This document shows, one piece after another, positions 21,940 to 32,008 of a DNA stretch of 64,000 bases. Numbering within the stretch: position 1 is the first letter of the stretch; each line of letters begins with the position of its first letter. The position numbers and the translations under genes were made by a program. The notes under the pieces were generated by a model. That model did no database searches and was not told the DNA's origin. It worked only from the letters and a program-made list of their open reading frames with translations. This DNA is from Paraburkholderia tagetis (GTDB lineage: Bacteria > Pseudomonadota > Gammaproteobacteria > Burkholderiales > Burkholderiaceae). The stretch spans positions 1 to 64,000 of the forward strand of contig NZ_JAKLJA010000003.1 of assembly GCF_022213065.1 (NCBI RefSeq). Reading direction: 5' to 3'.

Positions 21940-22881
21940 TCAGAGGGGCAGTTCGTCGCCGAACGCCGCCTTGAATCGTTCCTTGATTTGCGCTCGCGTG
22001 GGCGCGTAGTTTTGCGGCCCGAGATGCTCGATCTTCAGCGCGCCCATCAGGCTCGCGAGACGTCCTGTGGTGGCCCAGCCGAGGCCGTTCTCGATACCGT
22101 AGAGCAGCCCGCCGCGGAAGGCGTCGCCGCAACCGGTGGGATCGAGCACCCGTTCGGCCTTCACCGGCGGAATTTCTTCGATGCCGCCGCCGTGGTAGAT
22201 CTGCGAACCGTGCTCGCCACGCGTGACGATGAGCGCATCGACGCGGCTCGCGATTTCTTCGAGCGACCAGCCGGTGCGATGGCTGACCAGACTGGCTTCG
22301 TAGTCGTTGACCGTCACATAGGTCGCAAGTTCAATGGCGCGTCGAAGCGACGCACCGTCGAAAAGCGGCAATCCTTGACCCGGATCGAAGACAAACGGGA
22401 CGCCCGCATTCGCGAACTGCTCCACGTGCTGGACCATGCCGTCGAAACCGTCCGGGGCGACGATGCCGAGCTGGATGCCGGGCGCTTCGTCGGCGCGGTT
22501 CAGGTGCGATTGCATCATCGCGCCCGGGTGGAAAGCCGTGATCTGATTGTTTTCGAGATCGGTCGTGATCATCGCCTGCGCGGACCACGTGTCGGGCAGC
22601 ACGCGCACGTGCGCCTTCGAGAGCGCGAGCGTGTCGAGCCGATCGAGATAGAGTTGGCCATCGGCGCCACCGAGTGTCGCCATGATGCGCGCGTCGCCGC
22701 CCAGCAGATGCAGCGAGTAAGCGATATTGCCCGCGCAGCCGCCGAATTCGCGGCGCATCGTCGGCACGAGAAAGCTCACGTTCAGGATATGCACCTGCTC
22801 GGGCAGGATGTGTTCCCGAAAGCGGCCTTCGAAGGTCATGATGTTGTCGTAGGCGAGCGAGCCGCAGATCAGCGTAGCCAA
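21940..22881 (-). CDS. PfkB-family carbohydrate (adenosine-type) kinase
   Basis: 313-residue ribokinase-fold enzyme. The PfkB signature 1 region is near the GGCAGNIA segment (about residue 47), and the C-terminal DPTGCGDAFRGGLL (about 249-262) contains the catalytic Asp and anion hole. Betaproteobacterial relatives are often called adenosine kinase, but substrate cannot be told from sequence. Translation appears to start at a TTG (22881) with AGGAA nine bases upstream. It is upstream of the SlyB-like gene on the same strand, with a 52-base gap. Confidence 0.85.
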   Translation of the reverse strand: MATLICGSLAYDNIMTFEGRFREHILPEQVHILNVSFLVPTMRREFGGCAGNIAYSLHLLGGDARIMATLGGADGQLYLDRLDTLALSKAHVRVLPDTWSAQAMITTDLENNQITAFHPGAMMQSHLNRADEAPGIQLGIVAPDGFDGMVQHVEQFANAGVPFVFDPGQGLPLFDGASLRRAIELATYVTVNDYEASLVSHRTGWSLEEIASRVDALIVTRGEHGSQIYHGGGIEEIPPVKAERVLDPTGCGDAFRGGLLYGIENGLGWATTGRLASLMGALKIEHLGPQNYAPTRAQIKERFKAAFGDELPL

Positions 22882-22987
22882 GGCGGGGATTCCTGTAATG
22901 CGTGTGGTGGAAGGGCGGCGCGGCGCGAGGGGTATGGAGCCGTATTGCGCCAGAACTGTGTTCGATTCACGCGCGCCGCGCCGGGTA

Positions 22988-23488
22988 TTACTTCAGGGCG
23001 GCGAGCGCGGCGTCGTAGTTCGGCTCGTTCTTGATTTCGCCGACGCGCTCGGCGTAGACGACATTGTCGTTCGCGTCGATGACCACCACGGCGCGCGCCG
23101 TGAGGCCCGTCAGCGGGCCGCTCGTGACGTCAACGCCGTAGGCTTGCGCGAACTCATGGCCGCGGAAGGTCGACGCCGTGACGACGTTCTCGATGCCTTC
23201 GGTCGTGCAGAAGCGCGCGGCGGCGAACGGCAGATCGCCCGAGATCACGACGACGGCCGTGTTGTCGAGCTTGGCCGCCGCTTCGTTGAACTTGCGCGTG
23301 GAGGTGGCGCAGACCGGCGTGTCGAGACTCGGCACGATGTTCAGCACCTTGCGCTTGCCGGCGAAGTCGGCGAGCGAAACGGGCTTGAGGTCGCGGCCGA
23401 CGAGCGAGAACGCGGGGGCCTTCTGACCGGCCGTCGGGAAGGTGCCGGCGACGTCGATCGGGTTACCGCCTAGCGTGACTTGACTCAT
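22988..23488 (-). CDS. tpx: Thiol peroxidase
   Basis: 166-residue atypical 2-Cys peroxiredoxin that reduces hydroperoxides using thioredoxin. The peroxidatic Cys is in the [11 protein letters not shown] segment (about residue 60), and the resolving Cys in AARFCTTEG (about residue 94), both at the usual Tpx spacing. The N-terminus [13 protein letters not shown] is typical. It sits between the PfkB kinase and the DUF3426 gene with about 100 bases on each side. Confidence 0.96.
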   Translation of the reverse strand: MSQVTLGGNPIDVAGTFPTAGQKAPAFSLVGRDLKPVSLADFAGKRKVLNIVPSLDTPVCATSTRKFNEAAAKLDNTAVVVISGDLPFAAARFCTTEGIENVVTASTFRGHEFAQAYGVDVTSGPLTGLTARAVVVIDANDNVVYAERVGEIKNEPNYDAALAALK

Positions 23489-23588
23489 GATGTGCTCTCC
23501 GAATGCAATGCTGTTGTGGTGAATGGCGCCCGCCGTGGCCGGGCGCAGGAAACGCGCACCGGTGCGAAGTGGGCGCCGGCGCGGTAAT

Positions 23589-24785
23589 TCAGGGGTAGAA
23601 GATTTCGATGCGGAAGTTCGATGCGACGACGTTGCCGGTATCGAGCCGCACGATCATCGTCTGCGTGCTCTGCGCGGCCATGCCGGCCTCGATGCGCGTG
23701 CCGGGCGGCACATAATCCTGCGGCCACAAAACGCGGCGCAGCACGACGTTGTTCTGGCTGTCGAGCAGCGTGAGTTCCATGGCCGGCCAGGCGAGCGCCA
23801 CGTCGAAGCGGTTACGCAGCGGCACCTTCAACTCCAGATGATGCGGATCGTCCACCTGGCGCAGATCGGACGGCTGGATCTGAAGCCCGTTGATGTCGCG
23901 CGGCGGGCCTACGTGGCACCCGAGCTGCGCACAAGCCTGTTGATAGTAGGGCTGCGAAGCGGGCCAGTGGACCATGACGGTTTCGCGCAACCACCATGCG
24001 AGCTGTGCGGCCAGCGTGGCGAGAAGCGCGAGGACGATCAGCACGCCCACGATGCGCCAGCCCGTGCGGCGCTTCACGTGAGCGGGCGCTTCACGCGTGA
24101 CCGCGAAGGGCGCGCCGCCGGCGTTGGGCTCGAGCGCGGTGAACGGTGGGGCGGCGGACGAGTCGGCTGGCGCGCGGCGCAGCACGGGCTCGGGGTCGGC
24201 ATGGGGCCTGCGAATTGTTTCGTTCGCAGAAAGGGTCGGCTCGACGGGGCCGGACATCCCCGCTTGTTGCTGGGGCGTCGTACCCTGCCCAATGGGTTGC
24301 GAGAGGGGGCGCGAGAGCGTGGGCTCGTCGTCCTGGACGATGCGCATCTCGGCGCCGCGCGTTGCAGCAAGGCTCGGACGCGGCAGATGGCTGGCGTTGT
24401 ACTGCAGCTCGGGGTCGAGGTTGCTGTCGGGACGCGGGGCCCACGGATCCCAGGCGCGGCCCGAGAAGTTCGGTGCGCTCGCCGGTGCGGATCCCTCGGG
24501 TGCCGCCGCAGGCTCGCCACGGGGCGGCTGATCGGCCGTCGGCTCGGGGGCATGAGCAGGCGCAGCCTGCTGTGCGGTCGGTGTGGTCAGGCTTGCGGCA
24601 ATATCGGCCGCGACGGGCGTGGCCTGAGCGAAATCGCCGCTTTCGGGCAGCTCGTACAAGCTACCCGACGCGTCGAACGCTTCCTGACAATGCCCGCAGC
24701 GCACGAGGCCGCGGCGCGCGGCGAGGTGCGCCGGCTGGATACGGAAAACGGTTTCGCAGAAGGGACAGCGCGTTGCCAGAAGCAT
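23589..24785 (-). CDS. Zinc-ribbon and DUF3426 membrane protein
   Basis: 398 residues. An N-terminal MJ0042-type zinc ribbon (CPFC at about 7-10, CGHC at about 30-33) is followed by a long Pro/Ala/Glu-rich linker, one membrane span (about 247-270) and a C-terminal DUF3426 domain predicted to be periplasmic. Function is unknown; the layout suggests a sensor or assembly factor. The ATG at 24785 is chosen because the zinc ribbon starts immediately after it; a longer frame running through prmA antisense space is spurious. Same strand as prmA, 122 bases downstream. Confidence 0.85.
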   Translation of the reverse strand: MLLATRCPFCETVFRIQPAHLAARRGLVRCGHCQEAFDASGSLYELPESGDFAQATPVAADIAASLTTPTAQQAAPAHAPEPTADQPPRGEPAAAPEGSAPASAPNFSGRAWDPWAPRPDSNLDPELQYNASHLPRPSLAATRGAEMRIVQDDEPTLSRPLSQPIGQGTTPQQQAGMSGPVEPTLSANETIRRPHADPEPVLRRAPADSSAAPPFTALEPNAGGAPFAVTREAPAHVKRRTGWRIVGVLIVLALLATLAAQLAWWLRETVMVHWPASQPYYQQACAQLGCHVGPPRDINGLQIQPSDLRQVDDPHHLELKVPLRNRFDVALAWPAMELTLLDSQNNVVLRRVLWPQDYVPPGTRIEAGMAAQSTQTMIVRLDTGNVVASNFRIEIFYP

Positions 24786-24907
24786 GTGTGCCGTGGAACC
24801 GGAGGGTTGGCGATACCCGCATTCTACTGGCAATCCGCGGCGGTCTACGACTTCGCCCTGTCGCGCTTGGGGCGCGAACAGGTCCAGCGCGCGCCGTGCC
24901 TGCGTGT

Positions 24908-25804
24908 CTACGCGCGCCGCGTGCCGGTGAGGCAGACCCAGCCTTCGTGCTCGCGCCAGACCGAGATGTCGATCCAGCGCTCGTAGACCTGCGCCACTTC
25001 CTCTGCCTGACGCGCGAGGATGCCGGAGAGCGCGAGCCGTCCGCCCGGCTTCACGCGCGACGAAAGCATCGACGCCATCAGCTTGAGCGGATTCGAAAGA
25101 ATGTTGGCGACGACGATGTCGAACTCGCCAGCGGGGCAGTCGTCGGGCAGGCCGTAAGTGACGTCGGCGTGATTGCGCTCGCTGTTGTGGCGCGCCGACT
25201 CGACCGCCTGCGGGTCGATGTCGATGCCGATCACCGGATTCGCGCCGCACTTCTTCGCGAGGATCGCGAGGATGCCCGAGCCGCAGCCGTAGTCGAGCAG
25301 CGAATTGCCCGCCTGCACATGCTGCTCGAGCCACTCCATGCACAACCGCGTGGTGGGGTGGCTGCCGGTGCCGAACGCAAGGCCCGGATCGAGCTCGAGC
25401 ACGAGCGCGCTCGGGTCGGGTGCGTCGTGCCACGAGGGCACGACCCAGATGCGCTCGCCGATCTGGATCGGATCGAACTGCGACTGCGTGAGCCGCACCC
25501 AGTCCTGCTCCTCGACTTCGCGCAGCGAGAACTTCGGCGCTTCAGCGAGGCCGAGCTCGTTCGCCGCAGCCGCGAGCAGCACGGCGGGATCCTGATCGTC
25601 GCCGACCAGCGCGATCACGCGCGAATGCTGCCACGCAGTGCGCTCGGGCGTGAGGCCCGGCTCGCCGAAGAGCGGCTGCTCGTCGGGCGTGTCGGCGTCG
25701 GCGTCTTCCACCGACACCGAGAGGGCGCCAAGCTCGATCAGCGCGTCGGAGAGTTCTTCCGCGCGCTCGCGCTCAAGCTCGACGATCAGTTCCCGGTAGC
25801 TCAT
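24908..25804 (-). CDS. prmA: Ribosomal protein L11 methyltransferase
   Basis: 298-residue SAM-dependent enzyme that trimethylates amino groups of L11. N-terminal L11-recognition domain (about 1-90), then a Rossmann domain with SAM motif [12 protein letters not shown] (about 169-180) and the post-I motif [11 protein letters not shown]. Three bases separate it from accC, so the accB-accC-prmA order is a tight operon, as in many proteobacteria. Confidence 0.96.
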   Translation of the reverse strand: MSYRELIVELERERAEELSDALIELGALSVSVEDADADTPDEQPLFGEPGLTPERTAWQHSRVIALVGDDQDPAVLLAAAANELGLAEAPKFSLREVEEQDWVRLTQSQFDPIQIGERIWVVPSWHDAPDPSALVLELDPGLAFGTGSHPTTRLCMEWLEQHVQAGNSLLDYGCGSGILAILAKKCGANPVIGIDIDPQAVESARHNSERNHADVTYGLPDDCPAGEFDIVVANILSNPLKLMASMLSSRVKPGGRLALSGILARQAEEVAQVYERWIDISVWREHEGWVCLTGTRRA

Positions 25805-25807
25805 GAA

Positions 25808-27175
<1,368 letters not shown>

Positions 27176-27197
27176 GGTGGGTATTCGCCCTCGGGCC

Positions 27198-27665
27198 TTA
27201 GGCGATCACGAAAAGCGGCTGGCCGTATTCGACCGCCTGGCCGTTGTCGACGAGGATTTCCTTGATGACGCCGGCTGCGTCCGCTTCGATCTCGTTGAGC
27301 AGCTTCATCGCTTCGATGATGCACAGCGTCTGGCCTTCCTTGACCGTGTCGCCCACTTGCACGAACGGGTCTGCGCCCGGCGACGGTGCGCGGTAGAACG
27401 TGCCGACCATCGGCGAGGTCACGATATGGCCTTGCGGCACGGCCGGCGCGGCAGCGGCGGGCGCTGCGGCTTCGCCAACGTGGCCCGGCGCAGCGGCGGG
27501 TGCGCCCATGACCGGTGCGGCGTATTGCGCCGCGGCCGGCTGCACGTAAACCGGGGGCGCATTCTTGACGATGCGCACCTTGCCTTCGCCCTCGGTGACT
27601 TCGAGCTCCGAGATGCCCGATTCGGAGACGAGGTCGATCAGAGTCTTCAGCTTACGTAGATCCAT
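27198..27665 (-). CDS. accB: Biotin carboxyl carrier protein of acetyl-CoA carboxylase
   Basis: 155 residues: N-terminal [17 protein letters not shown] helix region, an Ala/Pro-rich flexible linker (about 43-78), and the biotinyl domain with EAMKLLNE (Lys about residue 121 receives biotin). ATG at 27665 matches the family start; the longer open frame extends into non-coding DNA. First of accB-accC-prmA, 103 bases downstream of aroQ, probably sharing its transcript. Confidence 0.97.
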   Translation of the reverse strand: MDLRKLKTLIDLVSESGISELEVTEGEGKVRIVKNAPPVYVQPAAAQYAAPVMGAPAAAPGHVGEAAAPAAAAPAVPQGHIVTSPMVGTFYRAPSPGADPFVQVGDTVKEGQTLCIIEAMKLLNEIEADAAGVIKEILVDNGQAVEYGQPLFVIA

Positions 27666-27768
27666 GGTGCAGCCCCCTTGCTTTGCATACGTGAGGTGCC
27701 GTGGCGCGCGCGCCCCGGCACGGGATTGGTGTTGTCTTGCAGAATGCGTCGGTCTCTTGCCGCCGAAG

Positions 27769-28221
27769 TCACGCGGCCGAACCAGCCGCGAGCCGGTCGA
27801 GCGCGTATTCGAGCGCGTAGAGATAACCCTTCCAGCCGAGGCCGCAGATGACACCCTCGGCCTGGTCGGAAAAATACGAGTGATGCCGGAAGGCCTCGCG
27901 GCGATGCACGTTCGAGAGATGAATCTCGACGAACGGAATGCCGACGCCCGCCAGCGCGTCCCGGATCGCCACGCTCGTGTGCGTGTACGCAGCCGGGTTG
28001 ATCAGGATGAAATCCGTTTGCTCGCTGCGGGCCGCCTGAATGCGGTCCACCAGCGCGCCTTCGTGGTTGCTCTGGAACGTTGCCAGCTCCACGCCCGCGT
28101 CGGCGGCACGGTCGACAAGCGCTTGATCGATCTGTGGCAGCGTCACGCGCCCATAGACCTCGGGTTCCCGGGTGCCGAGAAGATTGAGGTTGGGGCCGTG
28201 CAGAACCAGCAGTCGCGTCAT
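27769..28221 (-). CDS. aroQ: 3-dehydroquinate dehydratase, type II
   Basis: Third step of the shikimate pathway by the dodecameric type II enzyme. 150 residues, with [13 protein letters not shown] at the N-terminus (the catalytic Tyr follows in EVYG), [13 protein letters not shown], and [12 protein letters not shown] plus [11 protein letters not shown] carrying active-site Asn, His and Arg. The aroQ-accB-accC order is shared with many proteobacteria. Confidence 0.97.
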   Translation of the reverse strand: MTRLLVLHGPNLNLLGTREPEVYGRVTLPQIDQALVDRAADAGVELATFQSNHEGALVDRIQAARSEQTDFILINPAAYTHTSVAIRDALAGVGIPFVEIHLSNVHRREAFRHHSYFSDQAEGVICGLGWKGYLYALEYALDRLAAGSAA

Positions 28222-28251
28222 GGTGGCTTCTTTTTCCGTGGAATTGCGCGA

Positions 28252-28281
28252 ACTTTAGCGCCGATTAGAGAAATTTGTCTA
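28252..28281 (-). promoter_or_regulatory. Predicted promoter for aroQ-accB-accC-prmA
   Basis: On the minus strand, TAGACA (28276-28281) and TAAAGT (28252-28257) are separated by 18 bases and lie about 30 bases upstream of the aroQ ATG. Both boxes are imperfect. Confidence 0.45.
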
Positions 28282-28426
28282 GTTTTCCATACGAAGGATA
28301 TGGCCCCGAGCACGTGCTGAGCGGCGCGCTCGGGCCGATCTTCTGGTAACTTCCCTAAATTCCGCGGCAAAAAGTGCCGTACGGCCGTTAAGCCCCGGTC
28401 AATTGTTCCAGCGCATTTGGACTGCG

Positions 28427-28978
28427 TCAGAGCGTATCCAGCGTGTGGCGCAGCTCGTCCATCTTGATTTGGCCTAATTTTGTCGCGCGTACCGCGCCGT
28501 TCGCGTCGATTACGACGGTATAGGGCAAGCCACCAGCGGCGTTGCCGAACGCGCGCGCGACATCGGCGCCGCCGAATCCGGCAATGTAGATCGGATAGTC
28601 GACCGGCACTTTCTTGAGAAAGTTCTGGATGTTCGCGGCCGAATCGACGCCGAGGCCAACGAACTGGATGCCTTTTTTCGCGTACTCGCGCTGCAGCGCG
28701 GAGAGCTCGGGCATCTCTTCGACACAAGGCCCGCACCACGACGCCCAGAAGTTGACCACGATCGGGCGGCCTTTATAGATAGAGAGCGATTGGGGTTTGC
28801 CGTCGGGGGTGGTTACGGCGGCGGCCCAGAGCTGGCCTGTTGCACCTTGCTTGTTTGCGACCGATGCTGCATCGGCTACGCCGGAGTTGCCGCTGTTTGC
28901 ATAATGCCCGGCCAGGATGCCGCCGCCGGCTGCCACCGCCGCCACTGCGACGCCGGCCAGAATCCGCTTCATGTTCAT
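28427..28978 (-). CDS. TlpA-family thiol-disulfide oxidoreductase, membrane-anchored
   Basis: 183 residues. An N-terminal uncleaved anchor or signal (about 5-25) is followed by a thioredoxin fold with the active site WASWCGPC (about residues 76-83), facing the periplasm. TlpA/ResA-like proteins usually reduce substrates such as apocytochromes or copper chaperones; the partner is not evident from context. ATG at 28978 or the in-frame ATG at 28972. It follows the uncharacterised gene at 29003 by 24 bases, so the two are probably cotranscribed. Confidence 0.88.
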   Translation of the reverse strand: MNMKRILAGVAVAAVAAGGGILAGHYANSGNSGVADAASVANKQGATGQLWAAAVTTPDGKPQSLSIYKGRPIVVNFWASWCGPCVEEMPELSALQREYAKKGIQFVGLGVDSAANIQNFLKKVPVDYPIYIAGFGGADVARAFGNAAGGLPYTVVIDANGAVRATKLGQIKMDELRHTLDTL

Positions 28979-29002
28979 TGCTGCGCTTAAGCTCTATAGG
29001 AG

Positions 29003-29647
29003 TCAGGTGGTGGAGGAGGTGGCGCCGCTTTCGTCGATCAGCGCCTGGAGCGCCTGCGCATTCGCGCGCGGCAGACGCCCGCGCGCATCGGCGCGCACGG
29101 CGCCGCGCAGGTCGTCGGTATTGTAGAGCGCAACGTGTATGCCCACCGGCTCCTCGTCGCGCGCCGGCTGCCACATGAAACTGAACGTCTCCACGTAGCC
29201 GCGCGCCGCGAAATGGCGCGTTTCCGAGACGTCATACTGCACGTTCGCGTTCAGGAGCCAGATCGCGACGTCCTTCGCGTTGTCGCAGAAAATCTGCAGA
29301 TGGATATCCGAGTGCTCGCCGGCCGTGCCGTTGAGTACCGCGCCGGTGAGGAACGGATTGAACGGCTCGAGCCGCCGCATCCATTCGAGCGCGATCTCGC
29401 GCAGGCGCCGGAGTATTGCTGGCTGGTGCTCGCCCTGAAAGAGGGCCTGATATTCGCGGATTTCGTCTTCGATCTGGTCGTTATCGGGCAGCCAGGCGCC
29501 TTCGATACGCGTATCCCCCACCACCTGCCGCGCGGCCTTGCGTTTGGCGGTGGCGTAGTCGAGGCCATCCTCGGCGATCATCCTTGCTGCCGCAATGGCG
29601 ATTTCCTCGCGCACGCGCTGGGGATCGAAATGTGATCTGCGAACCAT
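29003..29647 (-). CDS. Uncharacterised conserved protein, degenerate nucleotidyltransferase-like motif
   Basis: 214 residues; I do not recognise a characterised family. The N-terminal third is helical and charged. The centre contains GTAGEHSDIHLQIF (about residues 108-121), which looks like the G-S/T...D-x-D pattern of minimal nucleotidyltransferases, except that the second acidic residue is His here. Residues after this (LLNANVQYDV) could be the next strand. No signal peptide. It is divergent from mpl and upstream of the TlpA-like gene. Names linking it to muramate ligases would come only from adjacency. Confidence 0.75.
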   Translation of the reverse strand: MVRRSHFDPQRVREEIAIAAARMIAEDGLDYATAKRKAARQVVGDTRIEGAWLPDNDQIEDEIREYQALFQGEHQPAILRRLREIALEWMRRLEPFNPFLTGAVLNGTAGEHSDIHLQIFCDNAKDVAIWLLNANVQYDVSETRHFAARGYVETFSFMWQPARDEEPVGIHVALYNTDDLRGAVRADARGRLPRANAQALQALIDESGATSSTT

Positions 29648-29923
29648 GCGTCCATCATACTAGAGATCGCATGGCGTTCTGGGTGGTGCCCTGGTTGGCG
29701 TCCGGTGCGGCGCGCATCGGGGCCTGGCCGGTCCACACCGGCCGCTCGTCGGCCCGCGGCGGCGAAAAAGCCGCAGGGCCTCGGGTACAATACCGTTCTT
29801 TGCTCCGGCGACCAGGCGTCGCCGTTCTGCTGCACCCATCCCGATAAACCGTTTAACTCCGCGCGTTTAACCCGCGTTAACCCATTTAACCCGTTCACGA
29901 CGCCCGCGCGGCGCGACAGGCTT

Positions 29924-31315
29924 ATGCACATCCATATCCTCGGCATCTGCGGCACGTTCATGGGCGGTCTCGCCGTGCTCGCGCGCAGCGCGGGCCACAC
30001 GGTGACCGGCTGCGACGCAGGCGTGTATCCGCCGATGAGCACCCAGCTCGAAGCGCAGGGTATTCGCCTGATCGAGGGTTACGACGCGAGCCAGACCGAG
30101 CTCAATCCCGATCTCTATGTGATCGGCAACGTGGTCTCGCGCGGCAATCCGCTGATGGAGGAGATCCTCAATCGCGGCCTGCCGTACACGTCGGGGCCGC
30201 AGTGGCTCGGCGAGCATGTGTTGCGCGACAAGTGGGTGCTCGCCGTGGCGGGCACGCACGGCAAGACCACCACGAGTTCGATGCTCGCGTGGCTGCTCGA
30301 AGACGCAGGCCTGAATCCCGGCTTTCTGATCGGCGGCGTGCCGCTGAACTTCGGCATCTCGGCGCGCCTTACCGATTCGAGCTTCTTCGTGATCGAGGCC
30401 GACGAGTACGACACGGCGTTCTTCGACAAGCGCTCGAAGTTCGTCCATTACCGTCCGCGTACCGCGGTGCTGAATAACCTCGAATTCGATCACGCCGACA
30501 TCTTCCCCGATCTCGCCGCCATCGAGACGCAGTTCCACCACCTCGTGCGCACTATTCCGGGCGTGGGCCGCGTGGTCTCGAACGGGCGCAGCGATGCGCT
30601 CGAACGCGTGCTTGCGCGCGGCGTGTGGAGCGATGTCGAGCGCTTCGGCGTGGATGGCGGCTGGCAGGCGCTGCCCGCCGAGCAAGGCGCGCCGCTTGAC
30701 GAGCGCTTCGCGGTCTATCACAACAGCGAGCGCGTGGGCGTGGTCGACTGGCAGATCCAGGGCGATCACAACCGCATGAACGCGCTCGCGGCCATCGCCG
30801 CCGCACGCAGCGTGGGCGTGCCACCCGCGCAGGCGGCGGCCTCGCTTTCGACGTTCCACAACGTCAAGCGCCGCATGGAAGTGCGTGGCAGCGTGGACGG
30901 CGTGACGGTTTATGACGACTTCGCGCACCATCCCACGGCGATCGAAACGACTATCGCCGGGTTGCGCACGCGCGTGGGTAGCGACAATACGCGCATTCTC
31001 GCCGTGCTCGAGCCGCGCTCGAACACGATGAAGCTTGGCGTGATGAAGGCGCAACTGCCTGCCAGCCTCGCCGATGCCGACCTCGTGTTCGGCTACGGCG
31101 CACCGGGCGGCAAGGATGCGCTCGGCTGGGATCTCGCGGGTGCGCTCGCGCCGCTGGGCGAGAAAGCACGCGCGTATCACGATCTCGACGCGTTAGTGAA
31201 GGCTGTGGTCGCGGCGGCGCGTCCTGGCGACCAGGTGCTTGTGATGAGCAACGGCGGGTTCGGCGGCGTGCATCAGAAGCTGCTCGATGCGCTTTCGGCG
31301 CGGAGCGCGGCGTGA
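29924..31315 (+). CDS. mpl: UDP-MurNAc:L-alanyl-gamma-D-glutamyl-meso-DAP ligase
   Basis: Recycling enzyme that attaches the tripeptide salvaged from old peptidoglycan to UDP-MurNAc; AmpD, encoded earlier in the window, supplies the peptide. 463 residues in three Mur-ligase domains: N-terminal Rossmann (MHIHILGICGTFMGG), central ATPase with AVAGTHGKTTTSSM (about 108-121), EADEYDTAFFDKRSKF and NLEFDHADIF, and a C-terminal ligase domain with YDDFAHHP. The stop overlaps the next start (GTGA). A TACAAT at 29786-29791 could be its -10 box; the leader has repeated TTAAC motifs. Confidence 0.96.
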   Translation: MHIHILGICGTFMGGLAVLARSAGHTVTGCDAGVYPPMSTQLEAQGIRLIEGYDASQTELNPDLYVIGNVVSRGNPLMEEILNRGLPYTSGPQWLGEHVLRDKWVLAVAGTHGKTTTSSMLAWLLEDAGLNPGFLIGGVPLNFGISARLTDSSFFVIEADEYDTAFFDKRSKFVHYRPRTAVLNNLEFDHADIFPDLAAIETQFHHLVRTIPGVGRVVSNGRSDALERVLARGVWSDVERFGVDGGWQALPAEQGAPLDERFAVYHNSERVGVVDWQIQGDHNRMNALAAIAAARSVGVPPAQAAASLSTFHNVKRRMEVRGSVDGVTVYDDFAHHPTAIETTIAGLRTRVGSDNTRILAVLEPRSNTMKLGVMKAQLPASLADADLVFGYGAPGGKDALGWDLAGALAPLGEKARAYHDLDALVKAVVAAARPGDQVLVMSNGGFGGVHQKLLDALSARSAA

Positions 31316-31902
31316 TCGTCTATCTGCACGGATTCCGCTCGTCGCCGCAGTCGTTCAAGGCGCGTTTGCTGGACGCACGCCTCACGGCGCTCGGGCGCGG
31401 CGACGAGTGGCTGTGCCCGACGCTGCCGGTTTCGCCGTTCGAGACGGTGGCCATCGTCGAGCGCGAGATCGCCGCACGGGCGAAAGCGGGCGAGTGCATC
31501 ACACTGATCGGCAGCTCGCTTGGCGGTTTCTTCGCCACGCATCTGGCCGAAAAGCACGGCTGGCGCGCGGTGCTGCTCAATCCGGCCGTGGTGCCGGACC
31601 GCGATCTGTCGAAGTATCTGGGCGAGCAGCCGCTCTGGCATGGCGGTGGCAGCATCGTCGTGGAGCCGCATCATCTGGAAGAGTTGCGCGCGCTGGCCGT
31701 TATCAAGGTGACCGAGCCGCAGCGCTACTATCTGATCGCCGCAACCGGCGACGAGGTGCTCGATTATCGCGAGATGCTCGCGCATTATCCGGGCGCGAAG
31801 ACGCGCCTGATCGATGGCAGCGACCACGGCATCAGCGAATTCGCCGATTACGTCGACGACGTGATCCGGTTTTGCGGAGCGCCGCCCGGCGACGCACCTT
31901 GA
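31312..31902 (+). CDS. YqiA-like alpha/beta-hydrolase (esterase)
   Basis: 196 residues, beginning MIVYLHGFRSSPQSFK, the YqiA/YcfP pattern. The nucleophile elbow GSSLGGFF (Ser about residue 68), a possible acid in the GDEVLDY segment and the catalytic His in DGSDHGISEF are all in place. E. coli YqiA is a palmitoyl-CoA/short-chain esterase; the physiological substrate is unknown. GTG start at 31312 overlaps the mpl stop by 4 bases, indicating translational coupling. Confidence 0.87.
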   Translation: MIVYLHGFRSSPQSFKARLLDARLTALGRGDEWLCPTLPVSPFETVAIVEREIAARAKAGECITLIGSSLGGFFATHLAEKHGWRAVLLNPAVVPDRDLSKYLGEQPLWHGGGSIVVEPHHLEELRALAVIKVTEPQRYYLIAATGDEVLDYREMLAHYPGAKTRLIDGSDHGISEFADYVDDVIRFCGAPPGDAP

Positions 31903-32008
31903 TGCGTCGCCCCGTTCGCGTCGCGCGCGCGAACGCCTATATGTATACAGCAGCACCGCCAGGGCGCACCGCCCCTGCGGTTCAAGCAAGTCTGAACGAG
32001 AGTGTTGA

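Noticed and set aside
29003..29647. Toxin-antitoxin module based on the nucleotidyltransferase-like protein
   Set aside because: No HEPN or other small partner gene lies next to it; its neighbours are a TlpA-like protein and mpl.
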